A stretch of 64,000 nt of DNA. Origin: Jeotgalicoccus sp036782755. Its GTDB lineage: Bacteria > Bacillota > Bacilli > Staphylococcales > Salinicoccaceae. The notes beneath the pieces were generated by a model. The model did not search any database, was not told where the DNA came from, and saw only the letters and a program-made list of their open reading frames with translations. A program made the translations under genes and the position numbers. The stretch spans positions 39,867 through 103,866 of the forward strand of contig DAIPYL010000001.1 of NCBI GenBank assembly GCA_036782755.1. The letters run 5' to 3'. Positions 1-7,843 of this stretch are shown in pieces. How positions within the stretch are numbered: position 1 is the first letter of the stretch; each line of letters opens with the position of its first letter.

Positions 1-1
1 A

Positions 2-955
2 GAAGATGTCGGTATTTTTGATGTCAGTCACATGGGTGAAATCCGTGTTACAGGCGCTCAGGCTGAAGAATTCTTAAACTATGCACTGACTAACGACGTT
101 TCCAAGTTAACAGATGTAAAAGCTCAATACACTGCGCTCGCTAATGAAAAAGGCGGAGTTATCGACGACCTTGTCATTTACAAGCTCGCTGAAAATGACT
201 ACCTGCTTATTCCGAACGCAGGCAATACTGAAGAAGACTTCGAATGGCTTAAGGCAATCGAAGGATACGAGGCTGTTGTAGAAAATGTATCGGCAGATTA
301 CGGTCAGCTTGCAGTGCAGGGACCGAATGCCAGAGCTTTAGTACAGAAATTCACAGAAACTGATCTTTCCGAGCTGAAAATGTTCAACTTTGTCACAGGT
401 GCTAAAGTTGACGGCAAAGACGTTATTATTTCACAAAGCGGTTACACTGGAGAAGACGGATTTGAACTGTACTGCAAACCGGAAGATACACTTCATCTGT
501 GGAAATTGTTCGTAGATAACGGTGCTGTTGAGTGCGGTCTCGGAGCACGTGATACACTGCGTCTTGAAGCAGGACTTCCACTTCACGGCCAGGACCTGTC
601 ACCTGAAATTTCACCACTTGAATCACGCATCGGATTTGCGGTTAAAGTTGATAAAGGCGACTTCATCGGTCAGCCGGTATTAAAAGAACAAAAAGAAAAT
701 GGTATTCCGCGCCGTCTGTCTGCATTTGAAATTACAGGCAAAGGAATCGCGCGTACGGACTACGAAGTATTCGACAGCGAAGGAAATAAAGTAGGATACG
801 TAACAAGCGGAACGCAGTCACCAACGACTAAACGATCAATCGGTTTCGCATTGGTAGATACGGACTTCTACGAGCTTGATAAAGAGTTTGTGATTAAAGT
901 ACGTAACAAAGAAGTACCTGCTAAATTCGTTAAAACACCATTCCACAAAAACTAA
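2..955 (+). CDS. gcvT: Aminomethyltransferase (glycine cleavage T protein), 5' truncated by window
   Basis: T protein of the glycine cleavage system. It moves the aminomethyl carbon from lipoylated GcvH to tetrahydrofolate, giving methylene-THF and ammonia. About 318 codons are visible; the family is usually about 360 residues, so roughly 45 N-terminal residues lie outside the window. The reading frame is open from base 2, so the first internal ATG at 32 is not the start. Typical GcvT stretches are present: FDVSHMGE at the left edge, GYTGEDGFELYC in the middle, and GLGARDTLRLEAGLPL with HGQDLSPE after it. A hairpin terminator follows at 975. In relatives gcvPA and gcvPB follow gcvT; here it is followed by a repeat array and minus-strand genes, so any P-protein genes lie elsewhere. 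Confidence 0.96.
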   Translation, partial: EDVGIFDVSHMGEIRVTGAQAEEFLNYALTNDVSKLTDVKAQYTALANEKGGVIDDLVIYKLAENDYLLIPNAGNTEEDFEWLKAIEGYEAVVENVSADYGQLAVQGPNARALVQKFTETDLSELKMFNFVTGAKVDGKDVIISQSGYTGEDGFELYCKPEDTLHLWKLFVDNGAVECGLGARDTLRLEAGLPLHGQDLSPEISPLESRIGFAVKVDKGDFIGQPVLKEQKENGIPRRLSAFEITGKGIARTDYEVFDSEGNKVGYVTSGTQSPTTKRSIGFALVDTDFYELDKEFVIKVRNKEVPAKFVKTPFHKN

Positions 956-974
956 TTAAATTTAATTTTTAAAT

Positions 975-1004
975 CCTGCGGCATTTGATGCTGCAGGGTT
1001 TTTT
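975..1004 (+). terminator. Rho-independent terminator of gcvT
   Basis: A GC-rich stem (CCTGCGGCA pairing with TGCTGCAGG) around a TTTGA-type loop is followed by a run of T. It starts 20 bp after the gcvT stop codon. Confidence 0.85.
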
Positions 1005-1020
1005 GTTATAGGGAGGGGAA

Positions 1021-1192
1021 TGGGGGCGAGCTCATTGAGACGAAAACGGATAATCATCTCATCGTGAACGCTACATTGAGTCGTATATACTTTATCGTCT
1101 CATAGTGACATGTTCATTGAGAAGCTGGGAGCTATTCTTACCAATGAAGACTCCACATTGAGCCGAATAGCTGTATTTGTCTCATCGACAGC
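1021..1192. repeat. 41-bp tandem palindrome array 1 (A-type arms)
   Basis: This holds most of the 284-bp gap between gcvT and the minus-strand rhodanese gene. CATTGAG occurs at 1033, 1074, 1115 and 1156, exactly 41 bp apart. The partner arm, a CTCATCG variant, begins at 1058 and 1181, with CTCATAG and CCAATGA variants between. Each pair forms an imperfect dyad with a 9-base loop, as in CTCATCG-N9-CATTGAG at 1058-1080. The left end (1021) and right end (1192) are degenerate. No ORF crosses it. Same architecture as the arrays at 8.6, 27.4, 34.3 and 63.95 kb. Confidence 0.85.
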
Positions 1193-1194
1193 AC

Positions 1195-1226
1195 AAAAAA
1201 GCACCTGACCATTTCCGGTCAGGTGC
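1195..1226 (-). terminator. Terminator of the minus-strand yqhL block
   Basis: Perfect 10-bp stem GCACCTGACC/GGTCAGGTGC with a 6-base loop. On the minus strand it is followed by TTTTTT (AAAAAA at 1195-1200 on the plus strand). It lies 14 bp beyond the rhodanese-like stop codon. Confidence 0.88.
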
Positions 1227-1239
1227 ACTCATTATAAGT

Positions 1240-1626
1240 TTAACGGTTTTTTGATTTAATCTTGCCTGTCCATTTAGCAATTCCCTGCTTCAGAACGTTG
1301 ATGTCTTTATGGCCGTCTTTTTTCAGCATACGTGCTGCACGGAGTGCTGTACGTCCATTTTGATCGTATAAATAAACGGCTTTATCTTTACGGATTCCGC
1401 CTTTTTTCATTTGGAATGTCGAGATTGGCATGTTTCTTGCTCCAAGAATATGACCGTGTTCGAATTGTGCTTTCTCGCGTAAATCAATCAGCTGCACTTT
1501 ACGCAGGTCCTGATTGAATTCCGTTTCAGATAACATGTTGACACCTCTCATACTTAAAAATGCATTTATCACCAATGCGATGATGACAACTGCCAAAATT
1601 ATTAATGCAATAATCCAGCTTTCCAC
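1240..1626 (-). CDS. yqhL: Membrane-anchored rhodanese-like protein (YqhL family), active-site Cys absent
   Basis: 128 residues: an N-terminal membrane segment (about 4-25) and then a rhodanese-homology domain (about 32-125) with the family phrases LIDLRE, FEHGHILGARNMP and VLKQGIAKW. Position and size match YqhL. In active sulfurtransferases the loop after the central strand begins with Cys, but here it reads YLYDQNGRTAL, with Asp88 where the Cys is expected. This predicts no sulfur transfer and suggests a binding or regulatory role (inference). The GTG start is supported by AAGGAGAGG about 6 bases upstream. It is the last gene of a minus-strand block that also carries yqhQ. Confidence 0.88.
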   Translation of the reverse strand: MESWIIALIILAVVIIALVINAFLSMRGVNMLSETEFNQDLRKVQLIDLREKAQFEHGHILGARNMPISTFQMKKGGIRKDKAVYLYDQNGRTALRAARMLKKDGHKDINVLKQGIAKWTGKIKSKNR

Positions 1627-1653
1627 TTAAAACCTCTCCTTGTTATATATCTA

Positions 1654-1872
1654 TTATTTTTTACGGTGTTTACGTTTTGCCTTGCGCAGTGCTTTTTTAT
1701 ATTTTCTCTGATCTTCAGTTAAGATAAAGAAATAATAAATGCCGTATAAAATCGCAGCAAGCACCAGCAGTAATATCAGTGAGTTCACAATCATGCCGAG
1801 CACGAGATCAAGATTCATTAAAAGCCCGATTGCTGCAACGATTAAGACGATAATTACCAAAGCTCTTTTCAC
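1654..1872 (-). CDS. Small membrane protein, SA1362-like
   Basis: 72 residues with two hydrophobic segments (about 3-22 and 26-50) and a strongly basic C-terminal tail ending in KRKHRKK, probably cytoplasmic. The GTG start overlaps the yqhQ stop (GTGA) with AGGGAGTG upstream, indicating translational coupling. Function is unknown. The position between yqhQ and yqhL resembles that of the small SA1362-type membrane protein of staphylococci; that assignment rests on context and topology. Confidence 0.75.
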   Translation of the reverse strand: MKRALVIIVLIVAAIGLLMNLDLVLGMIVNSLILLLVLAAILYGIYYFFILTEDQRKYKKALRKAKRKHRKK

Positions 1873-2777
1873 TTTTTATCACTCCCTAAAAGATGGTTGA
1901 ATGAATGTATTGCCACTTCTACCTGGTCGTTTTGCGGCTGTTTTGTCGTTAAATACTGAAGCCATAAGCCCGGCAGTCCCAGAAACTTCAGCACAGGGAC
2001 TTCTCTCAGCTTATTCGTCAGCTGCAGCACTTCAAATGACAGACCTAAAACAACAGGTATCAGAAGAATTCTATTAAGTACTCTCGCATAAAGCGGGTCA
2101 ACCGGTACGAACATGTACACGATAAAACCGACGAGTACAGTAAACAGTATAAACGAACTTCCGCAGCGGTAGTGCAATCTTGATTCAGCCTGCACATTTT
2201 CGACCGTCAGCGGTTTATCCTGTTCAAAGCAGTTAATAACTTTATGTTCGGCTCCGTGATACTGAAACAGCCGCTTCACCATCGGTGTCAGCGACAGTAT
2301 ATAAATATATCCCAGCAGTATAATTAACTTAATCAGCGTTTCAAGCGCGACCTGGCCGAGTTTCCCTGTAATAATACCGGAAAACACTTCTGCTGCAAAC
2401 ACCGGTATTAATGTCAGTATAAATTTGCCTGTGAAGAAGGTAAGTATACCGATAATTACAGTGGAAAGCACTACTTTGGCTGTATTTTGAGAATTTTTCT
2501 CCTGTGCTATTTTATAATCTTCCGCCGGGTCCCGGTCGTAGCGGTCTGCTGCGAAATCCATATGCTTCATGCCGTAGACACTGGCTTCAAGAATTGCGAT
2601 ATTGCCGCGGAGCAGCGGTATTTTTTTAAGTTTGGCGAGCAGCGGTTTTTCGGGACGCGGCATTTCAAAGTAATCGATATCGCCGTTTGTCCGCCGGATG
2701 GCTGTCGACATACGGGTCTTCGACTGGAACATGACGCCTTCAGGCACTGCCTGACCGCCGTAAATCGGTTTAGTCAT
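1869..2777 (-). CDS. yqhQ: DUF1385 membrane protein YqhQ
   Basis: 302-residue member of the DUF1385 family (B. subtilis YqhQ). Hallmarks are the N-terminal GGQAVPEGVMF, a central YHGAEHKVINCFE motif with His/Glu residues suggestive of metal binding, and at least four membrane segments (about 105-130, 140-165, 210-232, 240-262). The biochemical role is not established. The ATG start is preceded by a weak purine-rich site. It lies 15 bp downstream of the lipoprotein gene and overlaps the next gene by 4 bp, so all four minus-strand genes probably form one transcript. Confidence 0.92.
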   Translation of the reverse strand: MTKPIYGGQAVPEGVMFQSKTRMSTAIRRTNGDIDYFEMPRPEKPLLAKLKKIPLLRGNIAILEASVYGMKHMDFAADRYDRDPAEDYKIAQEKNSQNTAKVVLSTVIIGILTFFTGKFILTLIPVFAAEVFSGIITGKLGQVALETLIKLIILLGYIYILSLTPMVKRLFQYHGAEHKVINCFEQDKPLTVENVQAESRLHYRCGSSFILFTVLVGFIVYMFVPVDPLYARVLNRILLIPVVLGLSFEVLQLTNKLREVPVLKFLGLPGLWLQYLTTKQPQNDQVEVAIHSFNHLLGSDKK

Positions 2778-2792
2778 TATGCTTCATTCTCT

Positions 2793-3353
2793 CTACAAGT
2801 ATTCTGTCGCCGACTGCAGCCTGTCAATTGCTTCGTTAAGGAGCGCGTCGTCGTCTGCAGCCAGTGCATCAGCAATCTGGTTTACAGCTTCAGTAATTTC
2901 TTCATTGGCAAGAACAACGTTGGAATGTTCGCGTTCCAGAACTTCTGTAAGCTCCAGCTCGCCGACTGCAGTTTCATAAGTTTCAACCGTGTCAGTAATC
3001 GCATCTCGCGTTTTAACCACTTCACCGCTGTTGACCTGATCGCCATTGCGGTAAGCGGTGATGTGTTCGTTCATTTTATTCAAATTGTCTGTAATGCCGC
3101 CTGCATATGCAGTAACAATCTCAACGTACTTTTCAACGTTTGGATTGTCGCGGTCGCGTTCGAAGTTAACGATTTGCGTTTCGAGGTTTTCCAAATGCAG
3201 AGTCAGCTGCTGATTGCGGACCTGTTCAGTCTGCAGCAATCCTTCAAGCTCGCTTTTGTACTCTTCCCGCTCGGTAAGTGACTCTTCAGGCGAGCTCTCC
3301 GAGCACCCCGCAGCAAGTAATACTAATATCATTGCAGATAGTTTAAGTTTCAT
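2793..3353 (-). CDS. Putative lipoprotein, coiled-coil
   Basis: 186 residues with a lipoprotein signal peptide: basic MKLK, a hydrophobic stretch, and lipobox LAAGC with Cys17 as the lipidated residue. The mature part is rich in Glu/Leu/Gln and mostly helical, probably coiled-coil (about 25-75 and 115-180). No enzymatic motif was recognised. The ATG start has AGGAGA 7-8 bases upstream. It is the first gene of the minus-strand block, divergent from pepQ across a 115-bp AT-rich gap. Function unknown. Confidence 0.8.
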   Translation of the reverse strand: MKLKLSAMILVLLAAGCSESSPEESLTEREEYKSELEGLLQTEQVRNQQLTLHLENLETQIVNFERDRDNPNVEKYVEIVTAYAGGITDNLNKMNEHITAYRNGDQVNSGEVVKTRDAITDTVETYETAVGELELTEVLEREHSNVVLANEEITEAVNQIADALAADDDALLNEAIDRLQSATEYL

Positions 3354-3468
3354 CGCACATTCTCCTATATTTCATTAGACTATTTTAACATGTTAGCGTT
3401 AAAATATAAAAAGAAAATGAAATAGATATTAGTTTCATGTAAAATGGTTAAGGAGAGGTGGCGGAGAA

Positions 3469-4524
3469 ATGATTAAATTTGATAAAGTACAACAGTTAAT
3501 TGAGAGAGAAAACCTTGATGCATTACTCGTAATGAGCGGTTATAACAGAAGATATTTAAGTAATTTTACCGGCTCCAGCGGGGCACTTGTAATTACACCG
3601 GAGGCGAGATATTTAATATCCGACTTCAGGTATAAAGCACAGGGTGCTGAACAGGCTGAGGATTTCGAATTTGTACTGCAGCAGGGAAGCCTGCTTGATT
3701 TCATCGCATCATTTATGAAATCAAAAAATATTAAACGTATTGGTTTCGAAGGGGAACACGTAAACTACAATACATACAGCAAGATTAAAGAAGACTTTGA
3801 AACGGTACCTTTAACAGGCGAAGTGGAAAAGATCCGTTTAATCAAAACAGATGAAGAGCTTGATTTAATTCTGAAAGCATGTGAAATCGCAGATCAGTCT
3901 TATGAATACATTTTAACTTACGTTAAAGCAGGCATGACTGAACTGGAAGTTAAAAATGAGCTTGAAGCGCACATGACGAAACTCGGTGCGAGCGGGCCGA
4001 GTTTTGATACGATTGTTGCAAGCGGTCACAGAGGCGCACTGCCGCACGGTGTAGCATCTGAAAAAGTGATTGAATCAGGCGATATGGTAACATTGGACTT
4101 CGGTGCATACTACCAGGGTTATGCTTCTGACATTACACGCTCGTTCGGCGTCGGTTCGGTTTCTCCTGAAATGGAAGAAATCTACAACGTTGTGCTTGAA
4201 GCGCAGCTGAAATCTCTGGATGAGATTAAAGCAGGCATGACAGGCAGCGAGGCAGATTCGATTGCGCGTGATGTAATCAGCGGTCACGGCTTCGGTGAAA
4301 ACTTCGGTCATTCACTGGGTCACGGCTTCGGACTTGAAGTACATGAATTGCCAGGTCTCGCACAAAAAAGTACAATGACTTTAGAACCCGGCATGTGCGT
4401 CACGATTGAACCCGGTATTTATGTGGACGGTCTCGGCGGTGTGCGTATCGAGGATGATACAATAGTCACTGAAACGGGTCTTAAAAAATTAACACACAGC
4501 AGTAAAAAACTGTTTATCGTATAA
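3469..4524 (+). CDS. pepQ: Xaa-Pro dipeptidase/aminopeptidase, M24B family (YqhT/PepQ-like)
   Basis: 351-residue metallopeptidase that releases N-terminal residues next to proline from peptides in the cytoplasm. The creatinase-like N-terminal domain spans about 1-125 and the pita-bread catalytic domain about 130-350. The five metal ligands are recognisable: Asp in TLDFGAYYQGY, Asp in SDITRSF, His in GHSLGHGFGLEVHE, and Glu in EPGIYVDG and GVRIEDD. The ATG follows GGAGAGG. It is followed 27 bp later by efp, as in Bacillus, where the pair is co-transcribed. Confidence 0.94.
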   Translation: MIKFDKVQQLIERENLDALLVMSGYNRRYLSNFTGSSGALVITPEARYLISDFRYKAQGAEQAEDFEFVLQQGSLLDFIASFMKSKNIKRIGFEGEHVNYNTYSKIKEDFETVPLTGEVEKIRLIKTDEELDLILKACEIADQSYEYILTYVKAGMTELEVKNELEAHMTKLGASGPSFDTIVASGHRGALPHGVASEKVIESGDMVTLDFGAYYQGYASDITRSFGVGSVSPEMEEIYNVVLEAQLKSLDEIKAGMTGSEADSIARDVISGHGFGENFGHSLGHGFGLEVHELPGLAQKSTMTLEPGMCVTIEPGIYVDGLGGVRIEDDTIVTETGLKKLTHSSKKLFIV

Positions 4525-4551
4525 GAGAGACAGATTACTAGGAGGAAAAAC

Positions 4552-5109
4552 ATGATTTCAGTAAACGATTTTAAAACTGGACTTACAGTAGAAGTAGATG
4601 GCAATATCTGGAGAGTAATGGACTTCCAGCACGTTAAACCAGGTAAAGGTGCGGCATTTGTACGCAGTAAATTAAAAAACCTTCGTAATGGCGCAATCCA
4701 GGAAAAAACCTTCAGAGCAGGCGAGAAAGTCGGCAGAGCTCAAATTGACAATATGAAAATGCAGTACTTATATGCAGACGGCAACAGCTATGTATTTATG
4801 GACAACAACACTTACGAGCAGATTGAAATTCCAGCTGACCAGCTTGAATACGAACTGAAATTCCTTAAAGAAAACATGCCGGTCACAATTATGATGTACG
4901 GAAGCGAAACACTCGGAGTAGAACTTCCGAAAACTGTTGAGCTTGAAGTTATTGAAACAGAACCTGGAATTAAAGGCGACACTGCAAGTGGTGCATCTAA
5001 ATCAGCAACACTTGAAACAGGTGTAACGCTGCAGGTTCCTTTATTTGTTAACCAGGGCGACATGCTTGTTGTTAACACTGATGAAGGTTCTTACGTTTCA
5101 CGAGCGTAA
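4552..5109 (+). CDS. efp: Translation elongation factor P
   Basis: 185 residues, the usual EF-P length, with KOW-like, OB and C-terminal domains. EF-P rescues ribosomes stalled at polyproline. The tip of the first domain reads PGKGAAF, with Lys32 at the position that B. subtilis modifies. AGGAGG-type ribosome binding site at about 4541. It follows pepQ in a probable two-gene operon, and a hairpin at 5121 ends the unit. The sporulation gene cluster that follows efp in Bacillus is absent. Confidence 0.98.
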   Translation: MISVNDFKTGLTVEVDGNIWRVMDFQHVKPGKGAAFVRSKLKNLRNGAIQEKTFRAGEKVGRAQIDNMKMQYLYADGNSYVFMDNNTYEQIEIPADQLEYELKFLKENMPVTIMMYGSETLGVELPKTVELEVIETEPGIKGDTASGASKSATLETGVTLQVPLFVNQGDMLVVNTDEGSYVSRA

Positions 5110-5120
5110 TTACAGTTACA

Positions 5121-5150
5121 GAGCAGTAATTTTTTTACTGCTCTTAATTA
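5121..5150 (+). terminator. Probable terminator of pepQ-efp
   Basis: 9-bp perfect stem GAGCAGTAA/TTACTGCTC with a T5 loop. The downstream tract (TTAATTAAT) is only partly T-rich, so termination may be leaky. Confidence 0.6.
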
Positions 5151-5154
5151 ATAC

Positions 5155-5183
5155 TTGAATTGGTATGACCACCTATGTAAAAT
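5155..5183 (+). promoter_or_regulatory. Predicted accBC promoter with internal palindromic operator
   Basis: TTGAAT (5155-5160), 17-bp spacer, TAAAAT (5178-5183), about 35 bp before the accB start. The spacer contains the perfect dyad TGGT-ATG-ACCA at 5161-5171. TGGT-N3-ACCA is the general shape of GntR-family (FadR/NagR-like) operators, and its place between the two promoter elements suggests repression. No regulator gene is adjacent, so its identity is unknown. Confidence 0.6.
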
Positions 5184-5216
5184 GTAGACATATTATTTTA
5201 TGGGAGAGTAAAACTA

Positions 5217-5654
5217 ATGAATTTAGAACAAGTCGATTCTTTAATTGAAAAAATGGAGCGCGCATCGCTTACTGAGATTTCTTATAAAGACAAAGATGTG
5301 GATATTAAACTGAAAAGAGATTTAGCACCGGCTGTTACCCAGGTGCCTCAGACAGTACAGACACAAAGTGCACCGCAGGTGCCTCAGACTCCAGCTCAGG
5401 AAGTTCAGCCTGAAGACGAAGGTATCGTTGTCAGAGCACCGATGGTCGGCACGTTCTATAAAGCACCGTCACCTGAAGCGGATGCTTACGTTAAAGTAGG
5501 GGACAAAGTATCAAATACATCCGTTGTTTGTATTTTGGAAGCAATGAAATTATTTAACGAAATTCAGGCAGATGTATCCGGTGAAGTAACAGAGATTCTT
5601 GTAGACGACGGAGATATGGTTGAATACAATCAGCCATTATTCAGATTGCGATGA
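5217..5654 (+). CDS. accB: Acetyl-CoA carboxylase biotin carboxyl carrier protein
   Basis: 145 residues: an N-terminal helical part, a Pro/Gln-rich flexible linker (about 43-66), and a C-terminal biotinyl domain. The biotin attachment motif is EAMKLFNEI, with Lys111 as acceptor. It carries CO2 between biotin carboxylase and carboxyltransferase to make malonyl-CoA for fatty acid synthesis. GGGAGAG precedes the ATG. The stop overlaps the accC start by 4 bp (ATGA), so the two are translationally coupled. Confidence 0.97.
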   Translation: MNLEQVDSLIEKMERASLTEISYKDKDVDIKLKRDLAPAVTQVPQTVQTQSAPQVPQTPAQEVQPEDEGIVVRAPMVGTFYKAPSPEADAYVKVGDKVSNTSVVCILEAMKLFNEIQADVSGEVTEILVDDGDMVEYNQPLFRLR

Positions 5655-7000
5655 TTAAAAAAGTCTTAATTGCGAACCGCGGAGAAATTGCGGTACGTAT
5701 CATCCGTGCATGTCACGAACTTGGCATCGAAACTGTCAGTATTTACTCTGAAGCAGACAAGGATAGTTTACACCGGAAACTAGCGACAGAATCTTACTGC
5801 ATCGGACCAAAACTTTCAAAAGACAGCTATCTGGATATGATCGGTATTATTACGATTGCACAATCTACGGGCTGTGACGCAATTCACCCTGGATACGGGT
5901 TCCTTGCTGAGAACAGTGATTTCGCAGAAATGTGTGAATCATCAAGTCTGATCTTTATCGGGCCGATGTCTGAAACAATTTCTTTAATGGGCGTTAAAGA
6001 CGTGGCGAAGAAAACGATGATCGAAGCGGACGTTCCGACTGTACCGGGCAGCGACGGTGTAGTTAAATCACTAGACGATGCTTATGAAATTGCTGAGGAA
6101 ATCGGCTATCCGATTATTATTAAAGCAAGCCACGGCGGCGGCGGTAAAGGGATCAGAGTCGCACGCACTAAAGAAGAACTGACCCAAAACTATAAATTAA
6201 CCGAGCAGGAAGCTGAAAGTGCGTTCGGCAACAAGAGTCTCTATATTGAAAAATATATTGAGAACTTCCGCCATGTTGAAATTCAGGTGCTTGGAGATTA
6301 TCACGGCAACGTTGTTCACCTTGGAGAACGTGACTGTACAGTACAGCGCCGTATGCAGAAACTTGTAGAAGAAGCGCCGAGTCCGGTAATCAGTGAAAAG
6401 ACGAGACGTGAAATGGGAGAAACTGCAGTCCGTGCTGCGAAGAGCATCGATTATATCGGTGCCGGCACGATTGAATTCATTTACGATCTTAACGACCATA
6501 AATACTATTTCATGGAAATGAACACGCGTATTCAGGTTGAACACCCGGTAACAGAAATGATTACGGGCGTTGACCTTGTGAAATCACAAATACAAGTGGC
6601 AATGCATGAAGAAATTCCTTATAAACAGGAAGACATTAAATTCGAAGGCCATGCATTTGAATTTAGAATAAACGCTGAAAACCCGTATAAAAACTTTATG
6701 CCGTCTGCAGGGAAGATTACAGAATTCCTTCAGCCGGGCGGATTCGGAGTAAGAATGGACACTGCATCATATGCAGGCTACGTCATTCCGCCGTATTACG
6801 ATTCGATGATTGCGAAATTGATTGTCCACGGTAAAAACCGTGAAGAAGCAATACAGACAGCAAAACGCGCATTGGATGAATTCCAAATCAGCGGAATCGA
6901 TACGACAATTCCTTTCCACCAGAACATATTGTTAAACGATGCATTCTTAAATAATGACTACAACACTAATTTTCTGGCTGAACAGGATATTATGAAGTAA
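5651..7000 (+). CDS. accC: Acetyl-CoA carboxylase biotin carboxylase subunit
   Basis: 449 residues, normal for AccC. ATP-grasp enzyme that carboxylates the biotin on AccB using bicarbonate and ATP. Visible features: N-terminal IANRGEIAVRII, the glycine-rich ATP lid HGGGGKGIRVA, the catalytic and metal-binding stretch MEMNTRIQVEHPVTE, and the C-terminal domain. It overlaps accB by 4 bp. In Bacillus yqhY and nusB follow directly; here a terminator, two accessory genes and a repeat array intervene before the yqhY homologue at 9039. Confidence 0.98.
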   Translation: MIKKVLIANRGEIAVRIIRACHELGIETVSIYSEADKDSLHRKLATESYCIGPKLSKDSYLDMIGIITIAQSTGCDAIHPGYGFLAENSDFAEMCESSSLIFIGPMSETISLMGVKDVAKKTMIEADVPTVPGSDGVVKSLDDAYEIAEEIGYPIIIKASHGGGGKGIRVARTKEELTQNYKLTEQEAESAFGNKSLYIEKYIENFRHVEIQVLGDYHGNVVHLGERDCTVQRRMQKLVEEAPSPVISEKTRREMGETAVRAAKSIDYIGAGTIEFIYDLNDHKYYFMEMNTRIQVEHPVTEMITGVDLVKSQIQVAMHEEIPYKQEDIKFEGHAFEFRINAENPYKNFMPSAGKITEFLQPGGFGVRMDTASYAGYVIPPYYDSMIAKLIVHGKNREEAIQTAKRALDEFQISGIDTTIPFHQNILLNDAFLNNDYNTNFLAEQDIMK

Positions 7001-7008
7001 AACTCTGG

Positions 7009-7051
7009 ACCGTCTTTTTATTCCTTTATGGAATAGAGAGACGGTTTTTAT
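7009..7051 (+). terminator. Terminator of accBC
   Basis: ACCGTCT pairs with AGACGGT across a 23-base loop that has its own internal pairing (ATTCC/GGAAT), followed by TTTTTATTCTTTT. Confidence 0.75.
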
Positions 7052-7105
7052 TCTTTTGAAATTAGGGTAAAGATTATTAAACTTAATTGAGGAGGAATTA
7101 GAACA

Positions 7106-7642
7106 ATGAATAATTTCCTTGAAGTGTTTAACGATGAGCTGAAAAATGTGCAGAGTAATGATAAGAAACAAGCTGAAGAACATGCAGATGACAACTTTGT
7201 GGAAGAAATTGAAAAAGATATCGGTGATATACCAGATCACTTCAGCCCCGTTATTGAAGCTGTCCGGGAAAAATATGATGACACGGCAAAAGTCAGGCAT
7301 ACGGAAATATACAAAGCAGGGGATGAAGTTGCAGTTTTATATAAAGGCAGTGCGGTAATTTCATATCAGCTGCAGAAGAGAAGAGTCTCTCCCGATGTGC
7401 CGGCAGCATACAGGATTAAAGTCGGCGGTAAACTTCAGCTGCCGGATATGCTGGTGCAGACAAACGATAACGGTAATTATTACTACTTTGAAGATAAACA
7501 TACATCGACCGAAGATAGTGATAAAGATGATCTCGTTGGTATTCCTTACCAGGATGCAGACGGTGTGGTCGAAACGGATCAGTTTGAGCGGATACTCGAA
7601 AAGCATGTTGCGAGGCTGGCGGGATATATTGGCAGAGGATGA
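7106..7642 (+). CDS. Hypothetical acidic protein
   Basis: 178 residues with no signal peptide or membrane segment. The first 55 residues are acidic and probably helical. The middle (about 60-130) alternates beta-like stretches such as KAGDEVAVLYKGSAVISYQL and GKLQLPDMLVQ. The C-terminal 35 residues look helical. I do not recognise a family. The ATG is backed by GGAGGAAT. It lies in a stretch separating accC from yqhY, ahead of a lipoprotein gene and a repeat array, so it is likely accessory rather than core. Confidence 0.7.
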   Translation: MNNFLEVFNDELKNVQSNDKKQAEEHADDNFVEEIEKDIGDIPDHFSPVIEAVREKYDDTAKVRHTEIYKAGDEVAVLYKGSAVISYQLQKRRVSPDVPAAYRIKVGGKLQLPDMLVQTNDNGNYYYFEDKHTSTEDSDKDDLVGIPYQDADGVVETDQFERILEKHVARLAGYIGRG

Positions 7643-7674
7643 GGATTTTCAAACTTAAGCGAGGATGTCCTGTT

Positions 7675-7697
7675 GAGGATGAGCGCCGCTCATCCTC
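7675..7697 (+). other. Perfect 10-bp hairpin, possible solo repeat unit or weak terminator
   Basis: GAGGATGAGC-GCC-GCTCATCCTC is a perfect inverted repeat 32 bp after the preceding stop codon. No T-run follows, so it is a poor Rho-independent terminator. Its inner part, ATGA-N7-TCAT, is the same core as the 41-bp arrays. GAGGATGAG also occurs 40 bp upstream (7635) and GAGGATG at 7661. The rest of the 200-bp gap (7643-7843) shows only AT-rich promoter-like sequence before the lipoprotein gene. Confidence 0.5.
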
Positions 7698-7843
7698 CAT
7701 TTAAAACGTTTATTCCCGTTAATTGAAAAGGTTATACCAGCTTCAGCATATAATTAACTGAAAACTCTAAAATAAAATGGCTTTTCTCATTCATATTCAC
7801 TATAATTAATGTAAATATATTGAATTTAAGGGAGATAAGTTTA

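Noticed and set aside
1021..1192. STAR element of staphylococci
   Set aside because: The GC-rich STAR signature is absent; units are palindromes with a 41-bp period instead.
2487..3281. 264-residue plus-strand ORF
   Set aside because: Antisense to yqhQ and the lipoprotein gene; Cys/Phe-rich composition of a shadow frame.
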